The notes under the pieces are model-generated. The model was not told the DNA's origin. It saw nothing but the letters and a program-made list of their open reading frames with translations, and did not search any database. From contig ABYL01000001.1 in assembly GCA_000173575.1 (NCBI GenBank), positions 174,664 to 238,663 on the forward strand: a stretch of 64,000 nucleotides of DNA, given 5' to 3'. This stretch comes from Burkholderia sp. H160 (GTDB lineage: Bacteria > Pseudomonadota > Gammaproteobacteria > Burkholderiales > Burkholderiaceae). Position numbers and translations under genes: made by a program. Each line of letters starts with the position of its first letter. Position 1 is the first letter of the stretch. This document shows positions 34,849 to 43,890 of the stretch, piece after piece.

Positions 34849-36300
34849 ATGCATCAAACGAACCTGTTGATTGGCGGCGCGAAACGTGCCGCTTCGAACG
34901 GCAAGACCTTCGAGCGCATCAACCCGGCGACGGGCGCGGTGGCCACCCGCGCCGCGGCGGCCACCGTCGAGGACGCCGATGCGGCCGTCGCGGCCGCGGC
35001 GCGCGCGTTCCCGGCATGGGCGGCGCTAACGCCTACTGAGCGACGCAAACGCCTGCTCACCGCCGCCGACCGCATGGACGCGCGCACGGCCGAGTTCATC
35101 GCGATCGGTGCGGCCGAAACGGGCGCGATGGCGAACTGGTACGGCTTTAACGTGATGCTCGCGGCCAACATGCTGCGCGAAGCCGCGGCGATGACGACGC
35201 AGATCGACGGCGCGGTGATTCCATCGGACGTGCCGGGCAGCCTCGCGATGGCCGTACGGCAGCCGTGCGGCGTCGTACTTGGCATGGCGCCGTGGAACGC
35301 GCCCGTGATTCTCGCCACGCGTGCGCTCGCGATGCCGCTCGCGTGTGGCAACACGGTCGTGCTGAAGGCGTCGGAAGGGTGTCCCGGCGTGCATGCGCTG
35401 ATCGGCGAAGTGCTGAACGACGCGGGTCTTGGCGAGGGCGTCGTCAACGTGCTCACGCACGCGCCGGAAGACGCGCCCGCGATCGTCGAGCGGCTGGTCG
35501 CGAATCCCGCCGTGAAGCGCGTGAATTTCACGGGGTCGACGCGCGTGGGCCGCATCGTCGCCGAGCTTTCGGCGCGCCATCTGAAACCCGCGCTGCTCGA
35601 ACTGGGCGGCAAGGCGCCGGTGCTCGTGCTCGACGACGCGGACCTCGACGCTGCCGTGGAAGGCATTGCGTTCGGCGCGTTCTTCAATCAAGGGCAGATC
35701 TGCATGTCGACGGAACGCGTGATCGTGGATCGCAAGATTGCCGATGCGTTCGTCGAGAAGCTCGTCGCGAAAGCGCGCACGCTGAAGGCAGGCGATCCGA
35801 CCCAGCCGGGCTCGATTCTCGGCACGCTGGAAAGCGAGGCTTCGGCGCGGCGCATTCGCGCGCTCGTCGAAGACGCCCGCGAAAAAGGTGCGAAGCTCCC
35901 GCTCGGTTGCGAGGTGAATGGCGCGATCATGCAGCCGGTGATCGTCGAGAACGTCACGCGCGAGATGAAGCTGTACGCCGACGAATCGTTCGGTCCCGTG
36001 GTGACGGTGCAGCGCGTGGACGGCGACGAAGAGGCGCTGGCAGTCGCGAACGACAGCGAGTACGGTTTGTCGGCCGCCGTGTTCAGCCGCGATGTCGGGC
36101 GCGCGATGAACGTCGCGAAGCGCATCGAATCGGGCATTTGTCACATTAACGGTCCGACCGTGCACGACGAAGCGCAGATGCCGTTTGGTGGCGTGAAAGC
36201 GAGCGGGTATGGGCGCTTCGGCAGCAAGGCGTCGATTCCCGAGTTCACCGAGTTGCGCTGGATCACGGTGCAGACGAGCCCGCGTCATTACCCGATCTAG
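34849..36300 (+). CDS. vdh: Vanillin/4-hydroxybenzaldehyde dehydrogenase
   Basis: 483 residues, ALDH fold. MAPWNAPVILATRALAMPLACGN, FTGSTRVGR, LELGGKAP (general-base Glu) and catalytic Cys285 in NQGQICMSTERVIV. Group typical of Vdh/LigV-like benzaldehyde dehydrogenases; oxidises vanillin to vanillate and 4-hydroxybenzaldehyde to 4-hydroxybenzoate with NAD+. GAGGAGACG before the ATG. Directly downstream of the lyase gene, which supports the substrate. Confidence 0.9.
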   Translation: MHQTNLLIGGAKRAASNGKTFERINPATGAVATRAAAATVEDADAAVAAAARAFPAWAALTPTERRKRLLTAADRMDARTAEFIAIGAAETGAMANWYGFNVMLAANMLREAAAMTTQIDGAVIPSDVPGSLAMAVRQPCGVVLGMAPWNAPVILATRALAMPLACGNTVVLKASEGCPGVHALIGEVLNDAGLGEGVVNVLTHAPEDAPAIVERLVANPAVKRVNFTGSTRVGRIVAELSARHLKPALLELGGKAPVLVLDDADLDAAVEGIAFGAFFNQGQICMSTERVIVDRKIADAFVEKLVAKARTLKAGDPTQPGSILGTLESEASARRIRALVEDAREKGAKLPLGCEVNGAIMQPVIVENVTREMKLYADESFGPVVTVQRVDGDEEALAVANDSEYGLSAAVFSRDVGRAMNVAKRIESGICHINGPTVHDEAQMPFGGVKASGYGRFGSKASIPEFTELRWITVQTSPRHYPI

Positions 36301-36310
36301 GCATCGGCTC

Positions 36311-36333
36311 GCGGCCGCAACGATTGCGGCCGC
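36311..36333. terminator. Hairpin after vdh
   Basis: GCGGCCGCAA (36311-36320) and TTGCGGCCGC (36324-36333) pair perfectly over 10 bp with loop CGA, 10 bp past the vdh stop. No T-run follows. A second weaker stem, TTTCTCCC (36362-36369) with GGGAGAAA (36384-36391), comes next. Probably a partial terminator or mRNA-stabilising structure. Confidence 0.55.
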
Positions 36334-36411
36334 CCCATCCTTGCATGAAAAAGCGGTAGCGTTTCTCCCAGCCGCGCAAGCGCGGGAGAAATGAAATACA
36401 TAGCAACATGG

Positions 36412-36494
36412 GACCAGAGTAAGTGCTTTGCATGGGACTGGAGTAGGCGCTGAAGCGCCTACTCCAGTCGACAGCTAAAGCGCTAACTCTGGTC
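36412..36494. repeat. Nested inverted repeat upstream of the feruloyl-CoA synthetase gene
   Basis: Inner palindrome: GACTGGAGTAGGCGCT (36436-36451), two-base loop GA, and the exact complement AGCGCCTACTCCAGTC (36454-36469), a 16-bp perfect stem. Outer arms: 36412-36429 and 36477-36494 are complementary over 18 positions with two mismatches. Left outer and inner arms also resemble each other (GGGACCAGAGTA / GGGACTGGAGTA), so the block looks like two copies of a short unit arranged in a mirror. It resembles a REP/BIME-like interspersed element rather than a regulator site. Confidence 0.75.
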
Positions 36495-36511
36495 GACATA
36501 GGAGACAGGTT

Positions 36512-38392
36512 TTGGAATCGGAGCACAGCCACGCAAACGCCATGGCGACCGGCTACCGGAGCGTTGCCATTGGAGCGCCTTCATCGCGTATCGAGAAACG
36601 CGGCGACTGCTGGTACCTCGAGACACTTGAGCCTCTGGGCCCGTTTCCGCAGCGCTTTACCGACCGCCTGCTTAGCGGCGCACGCGCGCATCCCGACCGG
36701 CTGCTCGTGGCGCGACGCGATGCGAGTGGCGCGTGGCAGGGCATTACTTATGCGCAGATGCTCGAGCGCGCGCGTGCGATCGGCCAGGCGCTGCTCGACC
36801 GCAACCTCAGCGCGGAGCGCCCGTTGGTGATTCTGTCGGGCAACAGCGTCGAACACATGCAGCTCGCGCTCGGCGCGATGTGGGCGGGTATTGCTTATGC
36901 ACCGGTGTCGCCAGCCTATTCGTTGATGTCGGGCGACTACGGCAAGCTGCGCCATGTTCTCGACCTGCTCAAACCGGGTCTCGTCTATGCGGATGATATC
37001 GGCGCCTACACAGCCGCGCTCGACGCCGCACTGCCAGGCGACGTCGAACGGGTCAGCGCGGTACCCGCGACAGACGCATCGAGCGTGACGCGGTTCGACG
37101 CATTGCTCGACACGGCACCGCGCGACGTCGATGCGGCCAACGCGCGCGTGAATGGCGACATGATTGCGAAATTCCTGTTCACGTCCGGTTCGACGAATCT
37201 GCCGAAAGCCGTGCCGACGACGCACCGCATGCTGTGCGCAAACCAGCAGATGCTGCTCGAAACCTTTCCGCAGTTCGGCATCGAGCCGCCGGTCCTCGTC
37301 GACTGGTTGCCGTGGAATCACACGTTCGGTGGCAGCCACAACGTCGGCATCGTGCTGTACAACGGCGGCACGCTCTATATCGACGACGGCAAGCCCGTCG
37401 CCGGCAAATTCGACGAGACGCTGCGCAATCTGCGCGACGTCGCGCCGACCATCTACTTCAACGTGCCGAAGGGTTGGGAAGAACTGACCATCGCGCTGGA
37501 AAAAGATGCGGCGCTGCGCGAGCGGTTTTTCTCGCGCGTGAAGATGTATTTCTTCGCGGGAGCCGGTCTTTCGCAGGCAGCGTGGGAGCGTCTCGAGCGC
37601 GTCACGCAAGAGCATTGCGGGGAACGCATCCGCATCATGGCAGGGCTCGGCATGACCGAGACCGCGCCGTCCTGTCTGTTTACGACCGGACCGGTATCGG
37701 GCGCCGGTTATATCGGTTTGCCGCCGCCGGGGTGCCAGGCCAAGGTCGCGCCCGTCGATGGCAAATTCGAAGCGCGCTTTCGCGGCCCTCACGTGATGGG
37801 CGGTTACTGGCGCGCGTCGCCCGCGCTTCAGAGCAGCGTGTTCGACGACGAAGGCTACTACCGCACCGGCGACGCCGTGCGTTTCGTCGACCCGCAACGT
37901 CCCGAACTGGGGCTGATGTTCGATGGCCGTATTGCGGAAGACTTCAAGCTGGCCTCAGGGACGTTCGTGAGCGTCGGGCCGATGCGCGCGCGCATCATCA
38001 GCGAAGGGGCGCCCTACGTTCAGGATGCCGTCATCACGGGGATGAATCGTGACGACGTGGGCGCGATGATTTTTCCGCGGCTTGACGCATGCCGGTCGTT
38101 GGCGGGCTCGCCCGCGGATGCCAGCGCAGAGGACGTGCTCAATGCAGCCGCTGTACGGGATTTTTTCAGCGAGCTCGTGGCGCGGCTGAATCGGAGCGCA
38201 ACGGGGAGCGCTTCGTTCATTGCCCGCATGCGCCTGCTGAGCGCGCCGCCATCGCTCGATCTTGGCGAGATTACCGACAAAGGTTCCATCAACCAGCGCG
38301 CGGTACTCCAGCACCGGGCCGCACTCGTGCAAGCGCTGCACGAGGCCGACGCCGCCGACGCGACGGTGATCCATGCGCGCAAAGGCAGCTAG
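36512..38392 (+). CDS. fcs: Feruloyl-CoA synthetase (AMP-forming ligase)
   Basis: 626 residues, ANL-superfamily acyl-CoA ligase of the feruloyl-CoA synthase subgroup (longer than usual 4CL at ~540). P-loop-like FLFTSGSTNLPKAVPTTHRM, core motif around YFFAGAGLSQAAWERL, GLGMTETAPSCLF and YYRTGDAVRFVD with the FDGRIAEDFKLASG hinge. Activates ferulate, p-coumarate or caffeate with ATP and CoA, first step of the pathway. The frame starts at TTG 36512 with AGGAGACAGG upstream; ATG 36542 is the alternative. Separated from vdh by 211 bp holding repeats, so expression may differ. Confidence 0.9.
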   Translation: MESEHSHANAMATGYRSVAIGAPSSRIEKRGDCWYLETLEPLGPFPQRFTDRLLSGARAHPDRLLVARRDASGAWQGITYAQMLERARAIGQALLDRNLSAERPLVILSGNSVEHMQLALGAMWAGIAYAPVSPAYSLMSGDYGKLRHVLDLLKPGLVYADDIGAYTAALDAALPGDVERVSAVPATDASSVTRFDALLDTAPRDVDAANARVNGDMIAKFLFTSGSTNLPKAVPTTHRMLCANQQMLLETFPQFGIEPPVLVDWLPWNHTFGGSHNVGIVLYNGGTLYIDDGKPVAGKFDETLRNLRDVAPTIYFNVPKGWEELTIALEKDAALRERFFSRVKMYFFAGAGLSQAAWERLERVTQEHCGERIRIMAGLGMTETAPSCLFTTGPVSGAGYIGLPPPGCQAKVAPVDGKFEARFRGPHVMGGYWRASPALQSSVFDDEGYYRTGDAVRFVDPQRPELGLMFDGRIAEDFKLASGTFVSVGPMRARIISEGAPYVQDAVITGMNRDDVGAMIFPRLDACRSLAGSPADASAEDVLNAAAVRDFFSELVARLNRSATGSASFIARMRLLSAPPSLDLGEITDKGSINQRAVLQHRAALVQALHEADAADATVIHARKGS

Positions 38393-38410
38393 TTCGGGGA
38401 CAGGAAGAAA

Positions 38411-40195
38411 ATGACGTTGACTTATAAGGCACCGCTGCGCGACATGCGCTTCGTGATGGACGAGTGGCTCGGCGCCGCTTCGTGGTGGCGCGACGTGCCC
38501 GACTGGCAAGACCTCGACTCGCAGACGGCGCAGCAGGTGCTGGAGGAGGCGGCGCGTTTCGTCGAGGAGCGTATCGCGCCGCTCAACGCGAGCGCGGATC
38601 TCGAAGGATGCCATTTCGACGCGGGCAAGGTGACGACGCCGGCAGGTTTTCGCGAGTCGTACGCGGAGTTCGTCGAAGCGGGGTGGCCGACGTTGTCGCT
38701 CGACACGGAGCACGGCGGACAGGGTTTGCCGCAGCTTCTCGACGTTGCGCTTCAGGAGATGCTGGCGGGCGCCAACCATGCGTGGTTGATGTCGCCCGGG
38801 CTCACGCACGGCGCGACTGCCTGCTTGCAGACGTATGGCAGCGAACGCGTGAAAACAGAGTTGCTGCCGAAAGTCGCGAGCGGCGAGTGGCTATCGACGA
38901 TGTGTCTGACCGAGCCTCAGGCCGGCAGCGACGTCGGCCTGATCCGTTCGCGTGCGACAGAAGCGCCCGGCACCGATGGATACTTCGTCGATGGTAGCAA
39001 GATCTTTATCACCGGCGGCGCGCACGATCTGACGGAGAACATCGTTCATCTGGTGCTCGCCCGTTTGCCCGATGCACCGCCCGGCACGAAGGGGCTCTCG
39101 CTTTTCGTCGTGCCGGAATGGCTCGAAGGGGACGGCGCAGGGCGCTCGCGCAATGGAGTCTATTGCGAAGGCATCGAGAAGAAAATGGGCCTGAAGGGCA
39201 GCCCGACCTGCACGATGCGCTTCGAACGCGCATTCGGTTGGCTCGTCGGTGAACCGCATCGCGGCCTCAACTGCCTGTTCGTCATGATGAACGCGGCACG
39301 CCTGCAGGTCGCGATGCAAGGGCTGGGGCACGCGCACACCGCGTGGCAACGTGCGCATGCTTATGCGCAGGAACGCGCGCAGATGCGCGCAGTCAGCGTG
39401 CCGTCCGGTGCGGCGGTCGCATCGGGGCACGCTGCGCCAATTTCGTTTCACCCGGCCATGCGGCGGATTCTTCTGGAACTGCGGGCGATCGTCGAAGGCG
39501 AGCGCGCGATCGGTTACTGGACCGCGCACTGGCTCGACGTCGCCGCACGTCATGCCGACGCCGCCGAGCGGGTACAGGCGGCGCAGCTCGCATCGCTGCT
39601 CACTCCGATTGCAAAGACGTTTTTTACGGCCAACGGTTTCGACGCTGCATCGAACGCGCTGCAGGTGTTCGGCGGCTATGGATACATCCACGAGTACGGC
39701 ATTGAGCAGACGTTGCGCGATAGTCGCGTGTCGATGCTGTATGAAGGCACCAACGAAATTCAGGCGATCGATCTGCTGGTGCGCAAGGTGCTACCGGACG
39801 GCTCGGCGGCCCTCGATGTGTTGCTCCGACACGTGCGCACGGAAGCGCAGTTGTGCCGGGAGTCCGATCCGCTGGTCCGTTCTGCTGGCGCCAAGCTCGA
39901 AGAGCTCGTAGAGATAGTCGAACGCACGACCCAGGCGATCAAGGCATGCCACGCGCAAGACCCGGAGACGGCATACCGGGTCGCGGACGACTATCTCGCG
40001 ATGCTTGGCTGGATGCTGCTGGCGTTCGCGTGGGCGCGCACGCTGCGAATCGCGACGCCGCAACGCGATACCGATGCGTTCTATGCGGAGAAGCGGGAGA
40101 CGGGCCGCTTCTTCTTCGACTATCCGCTCGCGGCTTTTGCCTACCGTCGAAGCCTCGTTGAAGCCGGTTGCGAGGCAACGCTGCCGCACGTCTGA
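38411..40195 (+). CDS. Acyl-CoA dehydrogenase with extra C-terminal domain
   Basis: 594 residues, long-type ACAD: N-terminal helical domain (to ~160), middle beta domain (MCLTEPQAGSDVGLIRSRA, then ITGGAHDLTENIVHLVLARL), C-terminal domain with FGGYGYIHEYGIEQTLRDSR and the likely catalytic Glu in MLYEGTNEIQAIDLL, then an additional ~120-residue domain as in DUF-type ACAD_C (PF12806) proteins. It could desaturate phenylpropanoyl-CoA (dihydroferulate, phloretate) to the cinnamoyl-CoA used by the lyase. 18 bp after fcs, so co-translated. Confidence 0.85.
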   Translation: MTLTYKAPLRDMRFVMDEWLGAASWWRDVPDWQDLDSQTAQQVLEEAARFVEERIAPLNASADLEGCHFDAGKVTTPAGFRESYAEFVEAGWPTLSLDTEHGGQGLPQLLDVALQEMLAGANHAWLMSPGLTHGATACLQTYGSERVKTELLPKVASGEWLSTMCLTEPQAGSDVGLIRSRATEAPGTDGYFVDGSKIFITGGAHDLTENIVHLVLARLPDAPPGTKGLSLFVVPEWLEGDGAGRSRNGVYCEGIEKKMGLKGSPTCTMRFERAFGWLVGEPHRGLNCLFVMMNAARLQVAMQGLGHAHTAWQRAHAYAQERAQMRAVSVPSGAAVASGHAAPISFHPAMRRILLELRAIVEGERAIGYWTAHWLDVAARHADAAERVQAAQLASLLTPIAKTFFTANGFDAASNALQVFGGYGYIHEYGIEQTLRDSRVSMLYEGTNEIQAIDLLVRKVLPDGSAALDVLLRHVRTEAQLCRESDPLVRSAGAKLEELVEIVERTTQAIKACHAQDPETAYRVADDYLAMLGWMLLAFAWARTLRIATPQRDTDAFYAEKRETGRFFFDYPLAAFAYRRSLVEAGCEATLPHV

Positions 40196-40276
40196 ATGTA
40201 ATTGTGTGGCATCACACCGCGCGGCCTGACGGCCGCGCATCTGTCTTCATCCATTCCTGATTCAGGCTTCGCTGCC

Positions 40277-40408
40277 TGTTGGCTCGTCTATGCCGCTACG
40301 CAGCGGCAGTCACTCAAGGTAAAAGCGCTGGTCGAGTTTCTTGCCGAATATCTGGGTGGCGAGCCCGCGTGGGATCGGCCGCTCATCGAGCGTGGCTGGA
40401 TTCGTTAG
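40277..40408 (+). pseudogene. LysR-family regulator, 3' remnant
   Basis: The frame ending at 40408 reads LVYAATQRQSLKVKALVEF followed by LAEYLGGEPAWDR, the closing beta strand and last helix of the LysR substrate-binding domain (family pattern: vY-R-lp-kvraFvdFL). No other part of a LysR gene is present upstream, where the acyl-CoA dehydrogenase ends. A deletion scar between the hydroxycinnamate block and the PPK2 block. Confidence 0.6.
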
Positions 40409-40459
40409 GCGCGTGCTGCGAACCGTTCTAGCGTAATGAGATGAGGAACATGGCCTTCA

Positions 40460-41275
40460 TCAATACCTCTCGGCCACGTATTTATACGGGTGGTCCGTTT
40501 CCTTATAGCCGTCCGGCTTTTGCCGTTTCGGCAGCGTAATCTTCTTGCGAGCAGGCTGCTTATATGGAATTCGCTGAAGAATATCGCTGATGACGTTCAG
40601 TCGCGCACGACGCTTGTCGTTCGAATTCGCTATGTACCAAGAAGCATAGTCGGTGTCCGACGCCGCGAGCATCTCATCGCGGGCGCGCGAGTAGTCATAC
40701 CACCGGCTATAGGATTTCAGGTCCATGTCGGTCAGTTTCCAGACCTTGCGACCGTCCTTGATGCGTGCTTCGAGCCGGCGGGTCTGCTCCTCGGGGCTGA
40801 CCTCCAGCCAGTATTTGAGCAGGATGATCCCGGAATGGACGATCGCCTTCTCGACGAGCGGCACCGCCTTGAAGAAGCTCTGCACGTCCTCTTCGGAGCA
40901 GAAGCCCATCACGCGCTCCACGCCCGCGCGGTTGTACCAGCTGCGGTCAAAGATCACGATTTCGCCCGCAGCCGGCAAGTGCGGCACATAGCGCTGCATA
41001 TACATCTGGCTCTTTTCGCGTTCGCTCGGCGCGGGCAACGCGACCACGCGGAACACGCGCGGACTGACGCGCTCGGTCATCGCCTTGATCGTGCCGCCTT
41101 TGCCCGCTCCGTCGCGTCCCTCGAAGACGATGCAGATCTTGCTGCCCGTTTGCACGACCCATTGCTGCAGCTTGACGAGTTCGACATGCAGATCGAAAAG
41201 CGCTTTGCGATACTCCTTGTACGACAGCGACCGGTGTTCCTCGGGCTGTTCGTCTTCCGACTTTGTTCTGGCCAT
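40460..41275 (-). CDS. ppk2: Polyphosphate kinase 2 (PPK2 class I)
   Basis: 271 residues from ATG 41275, which has GGGGAGG seven bases upstream (a longer frame from 41296 lacks this). Single PPK2 domain: Walker A FEGRDGAGKGGTIKAM (about residues 52-67), then the lid FDRSWYNRAGVERVMGF and KDGRKVWKLTDMDLKS. PPK2 enzymes use polyphosphate to phosphorylate GDP/ADP (or AMP in class II). Faces a VIT-like gene across 233 bp that contains the GACCTTGGTC motif. Fits energy supply under stress. Confidence 0.9.
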   Translation of the reverse strand: MARTKSEDEQPEEHRSLSYKEYRKALFDLHVELVKLQQWVVQTGSKICIVFEGRDGAGKGGTIKAMTERVSPRVFRVVALPAPSEREKSQMYMQRYVPHLPAAGEIVIFDRSWYNRAGVERVMGFCSEEDVQSFFKAVPLVEKAIVHSGIILLKYWLEVSPEEQTRRLEARIKDGRKVWKLTDMDLKSYSRWYDYSRARDEMLAASDTDYASWYIANSNDKRRARLNVISDILQRIPYKQPARKKITLPKRQKPDGYKETDHPYKYVAERY

Positions 41276-41360
41276 ATCCGCCTCCCCAGCGCGCACTTTT
41301 CCAGGGTATTACGCAATGATCCATTCCCAAGGTATAGCGGCGCGCGAAACAGGGCCATAC

Positions 41361-41373
41361 GACCTTGGTCCAA
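41361..41373. promoter_or_regulatory. GACCAAGGTC motif, site 1
   Basis: GACCTTGGTCCAA on the + strand (TTGGACCAAGGTC toward ppk2), in the divergent promoter space of ppk2 (86 bp before its start) and the VIT-like gene (136 bp before its start). One of four intergenic occurrences of this motif or a close variant in the right block. Confidence 0.5.
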
Positions 41374-41508
41374 TATCGTCGGCGCACGCCGCGCAGTAGG
41401 CTGTGGGCGTCTGCTCGCGCGTACCCGATCCGGCTGGCGTCGCCGCACCTCGTCTCAATACCAGCAAAACGCGCGGGTTCGATCGACGCCATCGCCACGG
41501 GAGGCCTC

Positions 41509-42189
41509 ATGGGTGCGACCGATCTGACGGAGCGGAAAAGCGTCGGCGATAGAGAGCCGGTTCTCGATGTCGTCGATCGCGTGTGCGAGTTGTGTTTCGG
41601 CCTTTTCATGGCGCTCACGTTCGTCGGCGCCGTGTCGGCCGTCGGCGCTGGTGCGGACGCGGGGCACAAGATGTTCTTCACCGCACTCGGCTGCAACCTT
41701 GCATGGGGTCTCGCGGACGCGGTGATGTACCTCGTGCGTACGTTGGTGGCTCGCGGCAGGCGTATGACACTTGCGCATGCCGTGCGCAGCGAGCCGGATG
41801 CGGCCGCGGGCGTTCAGGCGATTCGCGATGCGATGTCGGAATGGCTCAAACCATTGATCGGTGATACCGAGCTCGAGTCCATCCGCAGGCGCGTTGCCGC
41901 GCGGCCCGATCTGCCGCGGCGCGCCGTGTTTGCGCGCGACGACTTCATCGGCGCGGTGGGCATCTTTCTGCTCGTGGTCTGCGCGACGTTCCCGGTTGCA
42001 CTTCCTTTCCTGCTGTTCGCGAACGTCCCGACGGCGCTGATCGTCTCCCGTGTATTGACCGTCGCGATGTTATTCGGCAGCGGGATGGCGCTGGGTCACT
42101 ACGCGGGATTCAGCGGCTGGCAAGCCGGCCTCGCGATGGCGGCGCTCGGCATCCTGCTGACGATCGCCATCATCGCGCTCGGCGGATGA
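41509..42189 (+). CDS. VIT/CCC1-like membrane protein
   Basis: 226 residues from ATG 41509 with GGGAGG directly upstream. Two hydrophobic helices near the start (about 25-70, FGLFMALTFVG...), a charged central segment (~85-150), then three helices (~150-225). The layout is that of VIT1/CCC1-type iron/manganese transporters, and I rate the family as probable, not certain; the middle loop lacks the obvious Glu-rich metal site of plant VIT1. No operon partner except motif sharing with ppk2. Confidence 0.65.
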   Translation: MGATDLTERKSVGDREPVLDVVDRVCELCFGLFMALTFVGAVSAVGAGADAGHKMFFTALGCNLAWGLADAVMYLVRTLVARGRRMTLAHAVRSEPDAAAGVQAIRDAMSEWLKPLIGDTELESIRRRVAARPDLPRRAVFARDDFIGAVGIFLLVVCATFPVALPFLLFANVPTALIVSRVLTVAMLFGSGMALGHYAGFSGWQAGLAMAALGILLTIAIIALGG

Positions 42190-42504
42190 TCGATGTCGGC
42201 GAGGCCAGGCCGCGTCGCTGACTTCGCGGTTCCTGCATCGACAGCCCACCAACTGTAAGACCAAGGTCCGATTCCGCAACCTGTCCTGCGTGACATCATG
42301 TATCTGCAAGCGTTGCGGTCGTCGCTCCAGTTGTCGAAGAGCCGACGCTTCCAATGCTCGCGACGTGCGGCCGGAAGATCGACGCGCGGCGAAGGCATCG
42401 ACGGTTCCTTGGGCGGCCATGCCGCTTCACGGCACAGAAAAAAGATCGCGGCTTCCAGACATCAGGACTGGCGAATCGCATCGTAACCAGAACGGAGGTC
42501 GATA
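42190..42504. other. Intergenic stretch carrying motif site 2
   Basis: 315 bp with no credible gene. It holds the GACCAAGGTCCG motif at 42258-42273 and, after it, only short unsupported frames. Confidence 0.4.
42258..42273 (+). promoter_or_regulatory. GACCAAGGTC motif, site 2
   Basis: AGACCAAGGTCCGATT, identical over all 16 bases to the site at 46548-46563. It lies 232 bp before the SYLF lipoprotein start. Confidence 0.55.
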
Positions 42505-43092
42505 GTGGACAGACGGAACTTTGTGCACACGCTCGCGCTTTCAACCATGGCCGCAAGTCTGGCTTTGGCGGGTTGCACGACGACTACAGGAAGCGGTGAG
42601 AGTGCCGCTACCGACGCCGCCAAACGGCAGGAGATCGACGCGGCCGTGGACGGTGCGCTGTCGAAACTGTTCAGTACGGTGCAAGGCTCGCACGAACTCG
42701 TATCGAAGGCGCAGGGCGTGCTGGTGTTTCCTTCGGTGAAGAAAGCGGCGTTCATCGTCGGTGCCGAATACGGTGAAGGCGCGTTGCGCGTCGGCGGAAA
42801 GACGGTCGGCTATTACAGTACGGCCGCAGCTTCGTTCGGATTGCAGGCCGGCGCGCAATCGACCGCCGTGATCTTCCTGTTCATGACGGCGGATTCGCTC
42901 GCGAAATTCCGCAATTCGGCCGGCTGGGCGGTGGGCGGCGATGTCTCGGTTTCGCTCGTGAAAGTCGGGGCTAACGGCGCGATCGATACCACGTCGGCAA
43001 CCGCCGAGGTCATCGCGATGGTCTTGACCAATACGGGCCTGATGGCCGACCTGTCGCTGGCCGGCACCAAGGTCACGCGGATGAACCTGTAG
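42505..43092 (+). CDS. SYLF/Ysc84-domain lipoprotein
   Basis: 195 residues. GTG start at 42505 with CGGAGG upstream. Signal peptide with a lipobox (LALAGC, Cys at residue 24) makes it a membrane-anchored lipoprotein. Residues ~60-190 form the Ysc84/SYLF actin-/lipid-binding domain: KAQGVLVFPSVKKAAFIVGAEYGEG, then FGLQAGAQSTAVIFLFMT. In bacteria such proteins (e.g. BPSL1445-like) are envelope lipoproteins proposed to bind phospholipid or phosphoinositide-like ligands. Function here unknown, but it shares the motif with the regulator genes. Confidence 0.8.
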   Translation: MDRRNFVHTLALSTMAASLALAGCTTTTGSGESAATDAAKRQEIDAAVDGALSKLFSTVQGSHELVSKAQGVLVFPSVKKAAFIVGAEYGEGALRVGGKTVGYYSTAAASFGLQAGAQSTAVIFLFMTADSLAKFRNSAGWAVGGDVSVSLVKVGANGAIDTTSATAEVIAMVLTNTGLMADLSLAGTKVTRMNL

Positions 43093-43890
43093 CACGACGT
43101 GGCGCGTCGTCGCTCTTGGCGGCTTGATTCGGCATCCGTATTGAGCGCGACTGTTCCATCGCGTGATCGCGCGGCTTCGTTACAGCGACGCCGCGCTTCC
43201 GTGTCATCGTCCCCATCGACTGTCCCCACGAAGCGCTGCGAGCCATATGCGGGCTCTCTCGCAGTCGCGCCGCATTTTGCGATCCATCTGGCATAAATCT
43301 TATCTTCCATAGTCGAAGAATGATAATGATTTGCGCTGAAATAACGAACGCTAAAATGCGTCGGCCGCGGATAAAGAAAACTGTTCACCGATGAATTGAT
43401 GAGGTCCACGAATTAGTGTTGCCGTGCTTGCTCTTTTTATGATTCGCGATGCACAAAAATCTTTACGGCCGTGCGTATTCATTTGAAAGCGCTACCATGC
43501 GCCCGCGCCGCTGCACTAGTACGAATCCGCCACGAAAAAAGAATGAGGGATTTGCGGGTATGTATTGCGACGCAGCACGTTTGCTAATGTATTTTTGCAC
43601 GTGAATGCGCTGGCATGAATACTCCTCGCGCTGAAATAATTAATCGCCTAACAAATTCGGTCATCAATTGACGAGCAATGGCGGACAATGCATAAGACTA
43701 TTGAGTAGTTTCCCCAGTAAACGGCACGAATCACGGTCGCCCCCCGGTAATTGATTACAGATAGCCTATACTGAGTTCCAGCCATCAGACTGCGAAGTAC
43801 CGATTGTGAAGTCAATTGCGTCGTTTGAAGTCCAAAGGTAAAGACGTCGCACTTGTACAGGATCCGTTCGCAACGGACCCGGAGGTGCTA
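43093..43890. other. Long A+T-enriched intergenic region upstream of the sensor kinase
   Basis: About 800 bp with no credible gene. From 43290 to 43790 the composition drops well below the neighbouring genes. A -10-like TATACT occurs at about 43770, but the sequence at normal -35 distance is weak. An upstream TTG at 43816 opens the kinase frame, yet the SD supports ATG 43891. Could hold the kinase promoter, a small RNA, or part of a lost gene. Confidence 0.35.

Noticed and set aside
35026-36288. 420-codon minus-strand frame opposite vdh
   Set aside because: Shadow of a full-length aldehyde dehydrogenase; no start context or family.
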